Positions 28,201 to 37,640 of a DNA stretch of 64,000 nt are shown piece by piece. The notes under the pieces were generated by a model that saw only the letters and a program-made list of their open reading frames with translations, was not told the DNA's origin and did no database searches. Made by a program: the position numbers and the translations under genes. Origin of the DNA: Cardinalis cardinalis (Eukaryota > Chordata > Aves > Passeriformes > Cardinalidae); the NCBI GenBank assembly GCA_014549065.1, contig JACDOX010000393.1:205542-269541 (forward strand). The letters run 5' to 3'. Position 1 is the stretch's first letter; every line of letters starts with the position of its first letter.

Positions 28201-31200
28201 TATTATGAGGGAACCCATACATCACCACATTACCAATAACATCACATATTGTGAGCCCATCACAGCATTGCCTGGGGTCACCTCATGCACTCTGACTTCA
28301 GCACTGCCTGGAGCAGGCCGTAGCACTCCAAAACACGTACGTAGTCACCAACTTGCTGAAAAGCCACACTGAAGCAGGTGAAAAAATGACAGAAGCTCAG
28401 GTTTAGCAGGGGAAAATCCACATTTACCTGGTTACTCGCTGGAAAGAGCAAGCAAGGTCATTGAGAGGACACCAGCACCAGTGGGATCTTATTTTGTAAC
28501 GCTGAAGAGAATACGACACTTTTGCTAACAGTGTTCAAAATCCATCAGGAAAGGCTGATGGTTGCCTCTCAATATTTTGGGGNCAATTTGAAGTTGGAAG
28601 AAGGACTGCTGTTTGGATTTTTTTGGTTGCCTCCTACTGTCCCAACATCATAACTACCCACCTCTCCCCATATCCAGTTCTGTGCATCTTCTGTCAGGGT
28701 TGGTATGAACTCGACATTTAAACACTGCTCCTGGGGACTGAACAGAGGTGCTGTATCTAGATTCTGCCTTGGGAGCACCAACCAAGACCCTGGAAACCAG
28801 AAACAAAGCAACAAGTGATTAATTTCAGGAGGAAAGGAAAAAAATCCACAAACACCACCAAGGCTCACATTGCTAGAGCTTCACTAGCAAAAACACTTTT
28901 CTCAGCAACCCTGTAAAACAATGACACTGATTCATGAACTGAAAACACCACACACAATAAAGGCAGTGCTGTGCTTCTTCACACCACTGTGCTTCTCCGC
29001 AGTGAATGTTCAAACACTTTTAACGAATAGAATTTCCATTAGGATTGTACCACATTTAAAGTGACACACCCTCACCACACACCTTCCAAAAGGTTTTAAG
29101 ATAGCATTAAGAGCACAACAGCATCTGCATCCATTTTTCCTCAGTTTTAGCTACATCAATCCAGAACTGATACACACACAGCAGATAAAATCTGAACCTC
29201 CTGCTGGCTGCAGTCTTGCCAGGCAGCACAAGATTTGTAAGCTTGTTTAGAAAGTGGAGGCATCCCATTCTCAGAACATTTTATATAATTACATCTTGAA
29301 TAAACAACAGCAAGAAATCAAACCAACAATACAAGCATATCTCTTCCACAATACATTGCTATCAACCAACATTTATCATTAAGGCTGTGAAGACTTTACC
29401 TGGACCCCACATGAGATCTAGTGTTTCTGGGAAGCACCAATGGCCTGCTCTGACCATAGGGTTACCCTCGAAAGAAAGATGATCAGCACTTTTTAATCAC
29501 TTGTGCTAGGATCTAGTTAAACTCTTTAACAACAAGGCTTCTATGTTCTTATGCCCTAAGGGATGTTTTTTGAAGAAGATTACAGGGGAAGCACAAGTAT
29601 TGATGCACAAGTATTTCACTGTCTCCTCATAAAAAGGACAATTTTTCTCAAGCGGTTGTGACCCCAGACCTAGGCAGGTGAGGAGGAAGAAGGAGGTTAA
29701 GCAGGAGGAGGGCAGCTCCAAGGAGAGCAGTGGGGAGCACCAAGTAGACCTAAGTAACAGTTCTGCAATTCTCTTGTACTGTCATGCATGACAGATCTCC
29801 TGAATGTAAAAAAATCCTCACTAAAGGTAAGCCCAGGGCTGTAACTAAGGGCGACCATCTCTAAAGGGCTAGGGCTCCAGAAGTCCCCTGTGCAGACACA
29901 GGCTACTACGTGGGAGGCAGCAGCAGCTAACCAAGGAGACACTGCTCTTGATTTAGCCACTAAAGAGCTATTGGTGCAAAGTCAGCCTGCATGCACAACT
30001 CTCTCAGATGGACAGCCCAGCACCAACCCCCAAATTGATGTATTCCCTGTTCTTAACAATTTTTCCCTCACCCTCCAACCTAAAGCTCCATACCAATCAC
30101 CACTCATCACCACCACGCCAGTACACACAAGGAGACCCAAGGCACAAGGTGTACACTTGTCCAGGGCCAACCTGAGTCATGCAAAAGAGCTTCTCCTGCA
30201 TCAGAGCCTCATCTATACACAACAGGAGCCTATCTCCACTCCTGACACACTGCTTTGGATCTTGGATGCAACAAAACTGTCCTGTGGTAAAAAAAAAAAC
30301 TGATACCTTTACAAAAATATGAGAAACATCTGTGTTAACTGACCATTTTCTCTGAGATTTTAGAGGCTAAACTATTTCATTTGAAGAATTCTAATGGAAT
30401 TGCACTCTTGCACTCTGTTACACATATCATGCTTTCACAAGTGAGAAGAATTAATGTCCAAAATGCTTAAATTGGTAAAAACTACAGAGGCTGCACACTA
30501 GGGGAGCAAGTGCAAAGGAGCTTGAAAAAAAGCTCTAAATGGAAATCCTACTAGGAAGGCAGCAGATATTAAATCAAGGGCCAGTCATTTCATTTACACA
30601 GGCAATGAATGCATAATATTCACTTATTGAAAGTCATGAAATCTAACATGATCTTAAAGAGTTACAGGTTCAAAGTGCAAAAAGAAACACCATGTTTCTA
30701 TGACCTGTTACAACAGTAAGATAACACAGGCCACCACAAACTCCAGTTTAAAACAGGTTCTGTTCTAACCTAAGAAAAATAAACATGATTTGGTAACTAG
30801 TGCACAAGATACCTTGAGTTGCAACATGAAAGATAGAGACAATGGAGCCTAAATGACACAGCATTTTCATCTCTCTTTAAAAAGATGAATGGGAAAAATT
30901 GATAATTAGCAATTTGAGTAGACAGTTGGTACAGATAATACTGCTGCCTTGAGCAATTATACCTTTCAAAAAGAAAACGTACATTGCCATTTCTTCATGT
31001 GGACTGAGCAGAAAGAAGAAGCCAGTGATGGGTACCAATGGCAAATTTATTTTGGATTGTCTTGAATGTCCATGCATTCAAATTTCGTATTTCACACACA
31101 GCACATACCATGTCATCTTAGGATTTTATCTCATTCTCTCACTCTTGCACCTAAAACCCAGCAGTCGAAGCCTTTGCAGAGCCACTGCTTCATCTAGCAT

Positions 31201-34200
31201 GATCCATGCTCACTTATGCCCTAAGATGGGAAACAGGAGGTTTTCTGTTTGTTCACATGGTTTTTAGTTGGTATTTGTTACATAATAATTACTTTAATTT
31301 TATTCAAAGGTTTGAGACTGGAATATTTCTTTTGTCAACAAAAGGACTTGCTTACTCTTTCACTAGCTTCTGTATGTAATGCCTTAAGTGTTGTAAGGAA
31401 GTCACCCATTTAACTATCATGAGACTTTTCAGCAGACCTGGATAGACAACTCATTTCCATCTAAATACTTTGGGACTCCTGGAACAAAAAAAAACACCTG
31501 TTTGTATCTTCTCTACATATTTAAATCACCCTTGAAATCTTGTGCAATGTTTATGAAACAGCACGGCAATCAGAGGAAGTGTTTTTTCTCTGCTACTGTA
31601 TCAAATCAGAAATACACTTCAAAATAAAGTCTTAAGAGTCTAATAAAGTCTTCTCTTATTTCAGTGCTGTGGAGTTTTGCCCGGCACGAACACAGAAGAT
31701 ATAAATAGAAGAAGTACAACTTTCCAATATATCCCAAATACTTTAACCAGCATTTGTTTAAAATGACTGATTTTTGCAGTACAGATTTCCAATGCTACTA
31801 TATGACTACTTGGGCAGTCGGCAAGGAGGTACCAGCAGTTCTCCAGCCTTTTGCCAAAAGGCTTACTATGTGAATAATACTGTCTGCAGAGATTATTGAT
31901 GAGTGCAGGTTCTCACAACCATACCACTCTATGGGAAGCCCCTAGAATATTAGAGAGTAGCTGCATGAAGATACCTTGAAGGGGAAACCTCATCAAGAGA
32001 AAGAGGTTACTTTCTGTGGAGAAAGGTAGAGAACCAAGAACAGGAGGAAGGGAGTTTGGAGCCATTTCAGCCATTTTCCTTGAGGTGTACAGAAATCTGT
32101 GAGCAACAGCCTCAGCCCACTGGCTCTGTGAAAAAAGTATTGGGGTTTAAACCAAAATATGGAGCAGAAAGGACACTTAACTTTCTCTTCTTGCACTCAT
32201 ACTCACATGAACAATGACAAACATTTTCATCTGCATTGAGAAAACTATGCAGCTGCATGGCTGGAAACCATGCCACTGAAGGAGTTGCAGCAGCCAATTT
32301 TACTGGATGACAAGAAGCTTTCTTGTCCACAGAGAAATTCACACTTCTTTAAAATTACTTCCTGAAGAACAGTAATGATCACTTCCCTGGTGACCAACCC
32401 TCAAGACATACAGATTTGGAAATTAGGTGTTGCATTTAACAAAAGGAACAGCGAACAGAAGTGCAGAGCTGACCAATGGCTGAAGAGATGCCAAACACAT
32501 TAAGCATCAGCCCACAGCACATCAGCAGTGATTAGACAATCAAAATTTAAAGACTGAGGACTGTAGGCACCTCACCTCACTGCAATGTTACGTGTTGGGA
32601 AAAAAAAATCTTTAAGAATCCTCACATATCACAGCTCATTTCAAAAGCATACCAAAGGAGAGTGCCCTACCATCATATCCCAGTTGAGTTTTGCCCCTTT
32701 AGAAAGGTCTCTGTTACTTCCAAAAAACCCTAAACCAGTTACTTGAAATAAAACCCTGTGTTTCATCCATGACACACAGAGCAAGAAGCAGGAGGGCTGG
32801 ATGATCCATAACCAATGACAGCAAGCTCAGGTTCCCCGAAATTCCATGGCAGAATCTACAGCATCACTGCTTAGATTATACACACAACTTCCAGTCTCCA
32901 CTGAGTCAATCTGTTCCCACACCTTTAATAAATAACATAGAGAATAAAAATTTTCAGCTCCTCTGAAGTTGCTGAAAAGAGCTTAAAGACTAAGCAGGCA
33001 AAAAAACCAAGAAAGGATATAAAGGTATACACACAGGATGATATATGTGACTGGAACCAGTAGAAAAACAGATAAAGAGACCTACAGCGTTTGTTCAGGC
33101 AAGTTACGTAAGAAGAAGCAATAGCACGTGCCCAAACAAAAAGTTCAATGAAAGGTCACCTTTAATATTGAAGCATTCAGTGCATACAACCACCAGAGAC
33201 CCCTCCCAATAAACCTCCAGAACCATAAAAGGACTTTCAGGAGGTAGATGCATGTAAAATATTTCTAGGAAAGTGATGCTTATGTATTAGAGAAGAAACA
33301 CATTTTAATGAATATATATGATTATGATAAGCACCATGTTGTAAAGTCTCACAACATATGCAGAACAAGGAGAGATCAGCTGCATGTCCTGTGCAGATAA
33401 AGAATGCCTGCTTTCTATTGTTTCAAATTGTATTAGAAAATTTATTCCATCCAATTTTGGACTGCCTTCCTTCTGGTCGACCACGAGTTTACATGACATG
33501 CATTACAACACGTATCAAGCAGCCCAAGATGCAGACCAACCTTCATTATTTCAGCAGCAGCACAAACTGGTGAAGAGCAGGGATGAAGAAATGAAGCAAC
33601 AGTGCAGAAACCAGACTCTTTCTTTATTGTAAAACTCACAGGAGGACACCATGCAACTAAACTGACTTTTCCATGCCAGATTATTTTGCCAGAGAAGATG
33701 AAATGGTCGCCCTGGACTTGCTGACAGATTTGAGGGTGTCAGCAAGAAGAGATCATAAGGAGGGAAAGGCGGAGAGACTAAAGTAACATCTTATTCATTT
33801 TAAAAAAGAAGAATCAGAGATTTCAAATTATTGCCACCCTTTATTTGGGAAAAAATGTGGGGTTTTTTTCTTTTTTAACTGTCTGGGGCCGTTTCTTGGT
33901 TGTTTTTTGAGTCCTTACTCCAAGTTTCATCATTGTATCCAGAGAGCAGAAGCACTTCAGTTTGTCCCTGCTCTAAATGCAACCAGCCACTTGGTTTCTT
34001 GCTGAAAATGGCGATGATGTACCCATCATTGAGTAAACCTGTCAAGATTTACAGCCATAAAACCCACTTAAGGAAGGAAAAGCAGACATTTTCAGAAATG
34101 CAATAATCCTAGCACATCTCTGTTGAGACACATTTCTTGAGACAAGAAAATGTGCAATAACAGCTCAATGGAACCATCATTGCAATTAACTATTGCAGAA

Positions 34201-37094
34201 AATGTCAAAGGCACTGACTGGCTCCACTACTGTAGCGGCAGCTGAACACCCAGCTCCCAGTTGTAATTCCTGCAGGCAGCAGCCTGACTATTCATGTTAA
34301 TCTGATGTAAGATTTCATACCAAATATCCCACCTCCCTTTTTTTCATTCTACATGAATATTTGGCTCATATGAAGCCTAAAAGGACTACCAAACCCTGAA
34401 CCAGTTTACTGGAAACCTATAGGCATAAGGTAGGAAATACAGACAGGTGCCTTCGTGGTCTTGAAAACAAAGACTTAACAACATTATTTATATATATATA
34501 TATATATGTATATACACACACACACACAATATGTTCATACACACCAGCACACAGACAAGGCTACGGAAAACAAGACAGCTCTTGTGTCAGAAGTACATTA
34601 GGTGAGTATCAGGCCCACAAACAATGAAGAGCAAGAGTTCCCTAAATACCTTCAAATTCTTGAGAGTATATTAACATATTAAACAATTTCAGATGGGCAG
34701 GATCTGATCAGCCTCAGATTTGATCAATCACATTTTTGCAGACTCATACAGTGCTAAACTCACTGGGCAAGTCTTCATTGTTCAAAATATCACTGTCTAC
34801 AGTTAAATTATTTTAACTACTTCCCATTGCAGTGTACAGACCCAACTGACATGAGAAAACTAAAATCATAGCTCTTCCTTGGGTATATAAAAGTCATAAG
34901 AAGAAAGAAATAAACTTGACACACAAAAACAAACAATAACTCTGACTCTTAAGAGGAGCTTCTTCAGAAAACTGGAAGAAGGCTGCATATACTTTTAAGA
35001 GATTCATTAATGACCTTTAGGATGCACACACATATTACAAGCACAACTGCACACAGCACACTAGAATCAAGGGAAGTATAAAAATACTCGTCTCCCAACT
35101 TGTTATCCCAGTGTCATTTGGGAACAGGATTTTGAAGTACCCATGAAAACAAACTTCCTGGTTGCACAATGAAAAGAGGAGCATTCCCGTCAGTGATGAC
35201 AATCCCACCCCGATGATTTCTCACTGTGCTGATTCTTACCATATTAAGCTGCCCTTAACCCTTTTGGGTGTTAGGCGCAACAATTTTTTTATTTAAAAAC
35301 AGTTAATGATCTTAGATGTTTGGTTGGTTTGGTATTTTTTCTTCTGGTGCCACAGCAAAGGCACCATGAATCAGCTCCATTTTCAAAAAAAAAATTGAAT
35401 TTGCATAACTGGAGNTTTTAATTCGAGCACTGGACTTCTAACAGATCCCTGCCTTCAGAGAGATGCTCAACAAAGTCCAGCATGTTTCTAAATGAAGTGG
35501 GGCTACCTCAAAGACTCCTCCCTAGTCCACCTTCCCTTCCAAAAATACCACACCAGCAGGCGCTATATGAAGATAATTCATTTTATCAATCAGAATGACA
35601 GATACTTACATAAGAAGCAACAAATTCTACCACTTTTTCCCCATCACACTGCAGTAGATCAGCATTTCATTCACACCCTTGTGAATCCCCAGCAATTTGT
35701 GTTGAATAGAAGTTCCTTTCAGCCTTTGCACCCTTCATTGACTCCTAAGTTAAGCANTGCCTTAAACTGAGATCTTTACTTCTCTCAGGGTGCTTTTCCT
35801 CTATGAAATCTTCTTGTAAGTCCTTAAAAATGAATGCTCCATGAAAGCCACTATGGAGAAAGGCAGAGCATAGAACTAATTATGAAAAAAATGGTGTGAA
35901 AGACATTCATTTTTAAAGAACTGTATGCCAGAATGAATAATTTATTTAAACCACAGTGCACCAAAGTTCCAACATCAATAGCTGAATATCTAAGTATAAA
36001 AAGATAAAGACATGCTTTGTGGATGCTTATTGGCAGCAGTGGCTGCTACTCACATTAGAAGGGCACCAGATGACACTAGCTAGGTCCAATTAAGAGAAAT
36101 CACTTTTAATTCTAACAAAGAGCCTCTAACCTAGACAACAAACAGACTATGTTCCAATGCTCTTTTCAATCAACAGGAAAACAAGAAGCTCGCCAGTTTC
36201 ACAAATTTTTGGATGTAGATAAACTTTCTTTCTTCGGCCTTTTTTGTTTTGTTTTTTTTTAAGTTACACAGACATTTCCTCTACGATTTGGAAACGTCTC
36301 TTCGGCCTCCGAAGGAATTTTGTCCCTCGCCAGGCAGAGTGCGGGTAGTTTAGCTCCGTGGACGCTGAGTGTGCTGCTCTCGGTGGAAGTTACCGGTATT
36401 AGAAACATTTCCCATTAACACGGCAAAAGCCATCATCATTCGTACCCCGTGCGCTTTTTCGTACGCAGTCCGGACGATGAGCTGCTAAATATTTCCCGCA
36501 AGGAAGGGGGATCGAGTACAGCGTCGAGACATCGGCCGCGGGCCGGCTGGCGCTTGAGTACAATTAGGTCACAATGCCAAGCGCCGGCTGCCAGCCCAGA
36601 AAGGACATCCCCGTGTTAAAACGCCCCCCAGCGCGGGGCCCCCTGCTCACATTAGAGAAATCCTTCGTGCACAAAGGGCGTGGAGCCCGCAACTCTGCCT
36701 CCAACGTACCCACACGAAGAGGGGGACCGAGCGCGAGGAGAGACCCCGCAGTCCAGGGCGGAGGCGCTCCTTCGCGGCCCATGCGAGGGGCCTCGGATCC
36801 TGCCGCGCCGCTGCGGGAGACGCGGCTGCCAGGAGGGATGGATGTCCCGGCAGCGACCGCCGGGCCGCATCCCCGCCGCCACCCGCGCCCTCGCCTATCC
36901 CGGGCACGCAGGGGCCGCGCTACTCACCACCGTGTGCTATCATGGTAGTGCTGCAGCACCGAGTACCCAAAGAAGGAGCCGTTAGGACCCCGGAAAATCA
37001 CGGGGCGACCCACATCTACGTTGTAGGAGCGCACCACGGCCACCCACAGGAGCGTCCACAGAACCCGCGCTCCGCGCTGCCGCGCCTCCGGCAT
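1159..37094 (-). CDS. ITGA9: Integrin alpha-9, 5' eleven exons (partial gene)
   Basis: Eleven exons join in phase to 1218 nt, exactly 406 codons, and match vertebrate integrin alpha-9 far better than alpha-4 along their whole length. Alpha-9 pairs with beta-1 at the plasma membrane and is known to bind tenascin-C, osteopontin, VCAM-1, ADAM proteins and VEGF-C/D. Seen here are a signal peptide (about residues 1-23), FG-GAP blades 1-5 and most of 6, and calcium-loop motifs at residues 306-314 and 367-375. Exons are 36928-37094, 28662-28789, 27334-27440, 21260-21383, 15148-15215, 12760-12889, 11166-11251, 8538-8606, 5434-5571, 2687-2792 and 1159-1253. All introns inside the window are GT-AG. The full protein is about 1030 residues, so around 60% lies beyond position 1. 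No stop or frameshift is seen, so the gene looks functional. Confidence 0.97.
1254..2686 (-). other. ITGA9: ITGA9 intron 10
   Basis: About 1.4 kb. Nothing beyond the splice sites is supported; short open frames here have no family resemblance. Confidence 0.85.
2687..2792 (-). CDS. ITGA9: ITGA9 exon 10 (second calcium loop)
   Basis: 106 bp, residues 340-374 plus one base of Asp375. Acceptor TTGCTAG, donor GTCAGT. It encodes EEQLTLDGDSAYNAHFGESM then DIDDDGFP, the FG strand and the first part of the blade 6 calcium loop. The last loop Asp is completed by the next exon. Confidence 0.97.
2793..5433 (-). other. ITGA9: ITGA9 intron 9
   Basis: About 2.6 kb. It contains the probable LTR remnant at 3974-4356; otherwise I see nothing. 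Confidence 0.85.
3974..4356 (+). mobile_element. Probable solo LTR remnant (ERVL-like)
   Basis: A 383-bp stretch begins TGTTAGGCC and ends GGCATCA. It has the order expected in an LTR: TATA box TATAAAA at 4198-4204, then ATTAAA at 4279-4284 about 80 bp on, then a short tail. The last part resembles avian ERVL-type LTR ends from memory. I see no clear target-site duplication, so the ends are tentative. It lies antisense to ITGA9. Confidence 0.5.
5434..5571 (-). CDS. ITGA9: ITGA9 exon 9 (first calcium loop)
   Basis: 138 bp, 46 codons, residues 294-339, phase 0 at both ends. Acceptor TTACAG, donor GTGAGT. It contains MGSYFGSSLCAVDLNSDGLS with the DxNxDGxxD calcium loop at residues 306-314, then DLLVGAPLFSEIRDEG and VYINRGN. 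This is blade 5, the first of three metal-binding blades expected in alpha-9. Confidence 0.97.
5572..8537 (-). other. ITGA9: ITGA9 intron 8
   Basis: About 3 kb, AT-rich. A 16-bp direct duplication containing TTTCTCATGGGTA lies near 6915-6950. No gene or clear transposon is seen. Confidence 0.85.
8538..8606 (-). CDS. ITGA9: ITGA9 exon 8
   Basis: 69 bp, 23 codons, residues 271-293, phase 0 at both ends. Acceptor CTTTCAG, donor GTGAGC. It codes VYIFRTDRQSGSLIKIFQAS followed by GKK, the outer strand of blade 4. It is too short to stand out as an open frame; it was found from homology and the flanking splice sites. Confidence 0.94.
8607..11165 (-). other. ITGA9: ITGA9 intron 7
   Basis: About 2.6 kb. 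The longest open frame, 10108-10560 on the plus strand, has no recognisable domain and is judged chance. Confidence 0.85.
11166..11251 (-). CDS. ITGA9: ITGA9 exon 7
   Basis: 86 bp, residues 242-270. Acceptor ACTCAG, donor GTGTGG, a weaker donor than its neighbours. It reads GYAVTAGHFSQLTTTDIVGG and then APQDGGIGK, the FG and GAP parts of blade 4. The segment QLTTTDI is the most diverged part compared with the human protein as I recall it, with no length change. Confidence 0.94.
11252..12759 (-). other. ITGA9: ITGA9 intron 6
   Basis: About 1.5 kb. A plus-strand open frame at 11416-11859 is Lys/Glu-rich without family resemblance. Nothing else is supported. Confidence 0.85.
12760..12889 (-). 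CDS. ITGA9: ITGA9 exon 6
   Basis: 130 bp, residues 199-241 plus one base of Gly242. Acceptor GTTGTAG, donor GTAAGC. It starts ELVIMGAPGSYYWTGTVKVL, giving the GAP and cage-like WTG strand of blade 3, with a possible N-glycosylation site at N219-L-T. It ends RRYTYLG, the start of blade 4. Confidence 0.96.
12890..15147 (-). other. ITGA9: ITGA9 intron 5
   Basis: About 2.3 kb, with no gene, RNA or transposon that I can recognise. Confidence 0.85.
15148..15215 (-). CDS. ITGA9: ITGA9 exon 5
   Basis: 68 bp, residues 176-198. Acceptor ATCCAG, donor GTGAGC. It codes EYKKKYGEEHGSCQAGIAGF followed by FTK, almost identical to alpha-9 of other vertebrates and clearly different from alpha-4 here. It is the short exon leading into the FG half of blade 3. 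Confidence 0.95.
16895..17180 (+). mobile_element. CR1 LINE fragment (upstream part of reverse transcriptase ORF)
   Basis: Read on the plus strand this gives the conserved CR1 stretch SELNLVKEIKANKKGFFRYI and NNK, followed by degraded sequence with stops and, at the end, a SLPR-like remnant of the segment before the RT core. An extra stretch around 17095-17150 interrupts it. It is an old 5'-truncated and 3'-truncated copy, antisense to ITGA9. Confidence 0.8.
20074..20151 (+). repeat. 39-bp tandem duplication, two copies
   Basis: The unit starting GGTTTGCAATGGCAGATTCC occurs at 20074-20112 and 20113-20151. The copies differ at one base (AAGCAAAG against AAGAAAAG), so the duplication is recent relative to the rest of the intron. 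Confidence 0.95.
21260..21383 (-). CDS. ITGA9: ITGA9 exon 4
   Basis: 124 bp, residues 135-175 plus one base of Glu176. Acceptor GTTTAG, donor GTAAGG. It reads ACAHRWKNIYYE, then ILPHGFCNIIPPDLQ and LLPCYE, the blade 2 to 3 region with conserved cysteines at residues 136, 156 and 173. In the alpha4/alpha9 subfamily this part of the propeller cap helps form the ligand site. Confidence 0.95.
21384..27333 (-). other. ITGA9: ITGA9 intron 3
   Basis: About 6 kb. It has a short direct repeat of AAGTTATAGGTAAGT near 23991-24025 and otherwise no feature that I can name. Confidence 0.85.
27334..27440 (-). CDS. ITGA9: ITGA9 exon 3
   Basis: 107 bp, residues 99-134. Acceptor CTGTAG, donor GTAAGT. It contains the CGKTC cysteine pair at residues 106-110, the acidic stretch EDRDDEWMGVSLARQP (FG-like strand of blade 2) and ends GGSVL. 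The stretch GNSRGML before the cysteines differs from the mammalian version I recall, as expected for a surface loop. Confidence 0.95.
27441..28661 (-). other. ITGA9: ITGA9 intron 2
   Basis: About 1.2 kb between exons 2 and 3; nothing is recognised. Confidence 0.85.
28662..28789 (-). CDS. ITGA9: ITGA9 exon 2
   Basis: 128 bp, residues 56-98 plus one base of Gly99. It begins after a TTCCAG acceptor, completes Trp56 and reads VLVGAPKAES, the GAP half of blade 1. It then continues SPGAVFKCRVHTNPDRRCTE, whose two cysteines fit a blade-1 disulfide. The donor is GTGGGT (28656-28661), a less common but valid form. A longer open frame over this exon in another phase is a shadow. Confidence 0.95.
28790..36927 (-). 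other. ITGA9: ITGA9 intron 1
   Basis: About 8.1 kb, the largest intron seen, as is common for first introns that carry regulatory sequence. Its first 470 bp or so are in the CpG island. A TA/CA microsatellite lies at 34488-34529. No other exon or transposon is recognised. Confidence 0.85.
34488..34529. repeat. Compound (TA)n-(CA)n microsatellite
   Basis: An alternating TA run passes through TGTATATA into CACACACA over about 42 bp in ITGA9 intron 1. Confidence 0.9.
36928..37094 (-). CDS. ITGA9: ITGA9 exon 1: start codon, signal peptide, first propeller strand
   Basis: Codes residues 1-55 plus two bases of Trp56. The ATG at 37094 has A at -3 and is the first ATG in this frame; upstream the frame stays open only from a GTG. 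A basic start (PEARQRGAR) is followed by a hydrophobic core (VLWTLLWVAVV), a typical signal peptide, and then the mature-type start YNVDVGRP. The leader is shorter than I recall for the human protein. FFGYSV at residues 41-46 is the first FG-GAP signature, and N38-G-S is a possible N-glycosylation site. The donor is GTGAGT at 36922-36927. Confidence 0.96.
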
Positions 37095-37333
37095 CGTGCG
37101 AGTCCTGAGACAGCCGCTCGTACCGGGGCCGCTAAGCGCTAAACTCCGGCCCACCGACCCCACCCTGCTCCCGGCGCCGACTCCAAGGTGGCGTGTCCGG
37201 GCGCGGCGCTTTTGTGCCCGCCCCGCGTCGCGTCTCGGCCCGGCCCCGCCGCTCCCCGCGCCGCGCGGGCACCGCGCACCCCTCCGCCTTGGCCGGCCGT
37301 GGCGCCGGCACCCCCTGGCGGCCCTGGGCGGTA

Positions 37334-37495
37334 CCTGCCGTGCCGAGCCGTGCCGTGCCGCCCCGTGCCGTGCCGCCCCGTGCCGCGCCGCCCCGTGCCC
37401 AGCCGTGCCCAGCCGTGCTGTGCCGCGCCGTGCCGTGCCGTGGCGCCCCGTGCCGTGCCGTGCCGCGCCGCGCCGTGCCGCGCCGTGCCGTGCCC
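37334..37495. repeat. GC-rich CCGTG / CCGCCCCGTG minisatellite
   Basis: About 160 bp of degenerate pentamer and decamer repeats (CCGTG, CCGCG, CCGCCCCGTG), 240-400 bp upstream of the ITGA9 ATG. The minus strand is G-rich with recurring GGGGCGG. All six frames stay open, which makes Arg/Ala/Pro/Cys-rich false ORFs. Confidence 0.9.
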
Positions 37496-37640
37496 GACCT
37501 CGCCGCCCGTCGGCCCCGATACGCGCCGTGCTTGGCTCTGCCGCCCAGCTCCTCCCGCCACGGCATCCGCGCGTGTCCCGCGCGGCCCCACAGCCTCCCC
37601 ATCGGTGTCCCTCTCTTCCACGAAACTGCCTGTCAGCTAT

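Larger units (their letters stand above)
36460..37640. promoter_or_regulatory. CpG island over ITGA9 exon 1 and promoter
   Basis: CpG density rises abruptly from AT-rich flanks on both sides and spans exon 1 and several hundred bases either side of the ATG. No TATA box is obvious upstream of the ATG on the minus strand, so this is probably a dispersed-start CpG promoter. GC boxes lie at 37217-37224 (GGGGCGGG on the minus strand) and 37326-37331 (GGGCGG on the plus strand). The transcription start cannot be placed from sequence alone. The open frames through this region reflect base composition, not genes. Confidence 0.85.

Noticed and set aside
1159..37094. Assignment of the integrin to ITGA4 rather than ITGA9
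   Set aside because: Exons 5, 6, 8, 9 and 10 match alpha-9 residues almost throughout and differ from alpha-4 at many positions.
37095..37163. Upstream in-frame extension of ITGA9 beginning at 37163
   Set aside because: The codon there is GTG; the first ATG is at 37094, followed directly by a good signal peptide.
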